NCBI GenBank assembly: GCA_008360955.1
Contig: LUCM01008127.1
Coordinates: 90,264 to 154,263 of the forward strand
Source of the DNA: Fasciolopsis buskii
Lineage: Eukaryota; Platyhelminthes; Trematoda; Plagiorchiida; Fasciolidae
DNA length: 64,000 nucleotides
Direction of reading: 5' to 3'
A program made the translations under genes and the position numbers. Under the pieces are notes generated by a model that saw nothing but the letters and a program-made list of their open reading frames with translations, ran no database searches and had not been told where the DNA came from. Positions 63,790-64,000 of this stretch are shown piece after piece; position 1 is the first letter of the stretch; the number at the start of each line of letters is the position of its first letter.

Positions 63790-64000
63790 GTTCACTATAT
63801 GACATCTTCCACAACTTCGGGTTCACCTTTATTCTGGGTGGACTGGCTATTTTCCTCTCTGGTGTGCTTTGCTTTCCACTATCCGCGTTAGCACGCTGGG
63901 AGTCTCAACGCTGCCGCCAAAACAAAGAGGAACCTGGGCTATATGAATCAATTCCTCGGACAAAACTTTCGCGTGTGCTTCGTCTGATCCGCGATCGCCT
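63790..64000 (+). CDS. SLC16-like gene exon 11: helix 12 and start of C-terminal tail (runs off window)
   Basis: The acceptor is CCCCTGATTTCCCAG, phase 1. It encodes GSLYDIFHNFGFTFILGG, helix 12 (LAIFLSGVLCFPLSAL), then a basic, polar tail (ARWESQRCRQNKEEPG and onward, ending RLIRDR). No stop or donor is seen before the edge, so the C-terminal tail and 3' untranslated region lie outside. Confidence 0.94.

Larger units (their letters stand above)
31235..64000 (+). other. SLC16 / monocarboxylate-transporter-like gene (whole span, 3' end beyond window)
   Basis: Eleven exons with GT/AG borders join in one open frame of 741 complete residues; the C-terminus is outside the window. In the family (major facilitator superfamily) these plasma- or organelle-membrane carriers move monocarboxylates, aromatic amino acids, thyroid hormone, creatine or unknown substrates. 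Seen here: a short cytosolic N-terminus, DGGYGW at about residues 83-88 leading into helix 1, the MFS loop 2-3 motif NRFGARK, the helix 5 signature WFVKKRATVTGIIMAGSG, six helices, a loop of about 250 residues, then six more helices including VGRVLAGWLSD in helix 8. Typical SLC16 proteins are about 430-550 residues, so the excess sits mostly in the central loop. The arginine of helix 8 is kept, but the lysine of helix 1 and aspartate of helix 8 that support proton/lactate transport in MCT1-type members are not evident. I therefore call the family with confidence but not the substrate. Confidence 0.93.

Overview
The window reads as nuclear DNA of a multicellular animal. It is A+T-rich, with microsatellites, tRNA-derived short repeats, and one protein-coding gene cut into short exons separated by introns of up to about 6 kb. 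The intron/exon style and the repeats would fit a flatworm (possibly a trematode), but that placement is inference and I hold it loosely.

The one gene I can name with confidence lies on the + strand from about 31.2 kb to beyond the right edge. It encodes a monocarboxylate-transporter-like protein (SLC16 family, major facilitator superfamily). I assembled eleven coding exons by hand: 31235-31311, 37029-37374, 37760-37903, 39749-40150, 44644-44936, 47575-47760, 50231-50402, 51508-51630, 54179-54325, 57684-57809 and 63790-64000 (runs off). All junctions have GT/AG borders and keep one open frame for 741 complete residues. Twelve membrane helices can be placed, with the SLC16 signatures DGGYGW before helix 1 and WFVKKRATVTG at helix 5. 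The loop between helices 6 and 7 is about 250 residues, unusually long, and carries two basophilic kinase-like sites. A second possible first exon (30982-31167) sits 67 bases upstream of the first one and is also in phase with exon 2.

The left 31 kb holds no gene that I can name. It contains three nearly identical copies of a ~300 bp element with a 74-nt tRNA-like core. Two of them lie head to head as a ~600 bp fold-back with a 21-nt spacer at 4.75-5.37 kb; the third is at 15.7-16.0 kb, and an older diverged piece lies at 22.7 kb. A 51-bp sequence occurs in inverted orientation at the two ends of a 12 kb span (23-73 and 12002-12052). A few open stretches with splice-like borders (2.5-2.8, 5.8 and 21.4-21.8 kb) are listed as unproven candidates.

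The introns of the transporter gene contain further tRNA-like repeat fragments (31.9-32.1 and 39.2 kb), TA-rich and GAT microsatellites, and otherwise no structure that I can interpret. I see no rRNA, functional tRNA gene, CRISPR array, operon or recognisable transposase or reverse transcriptase.
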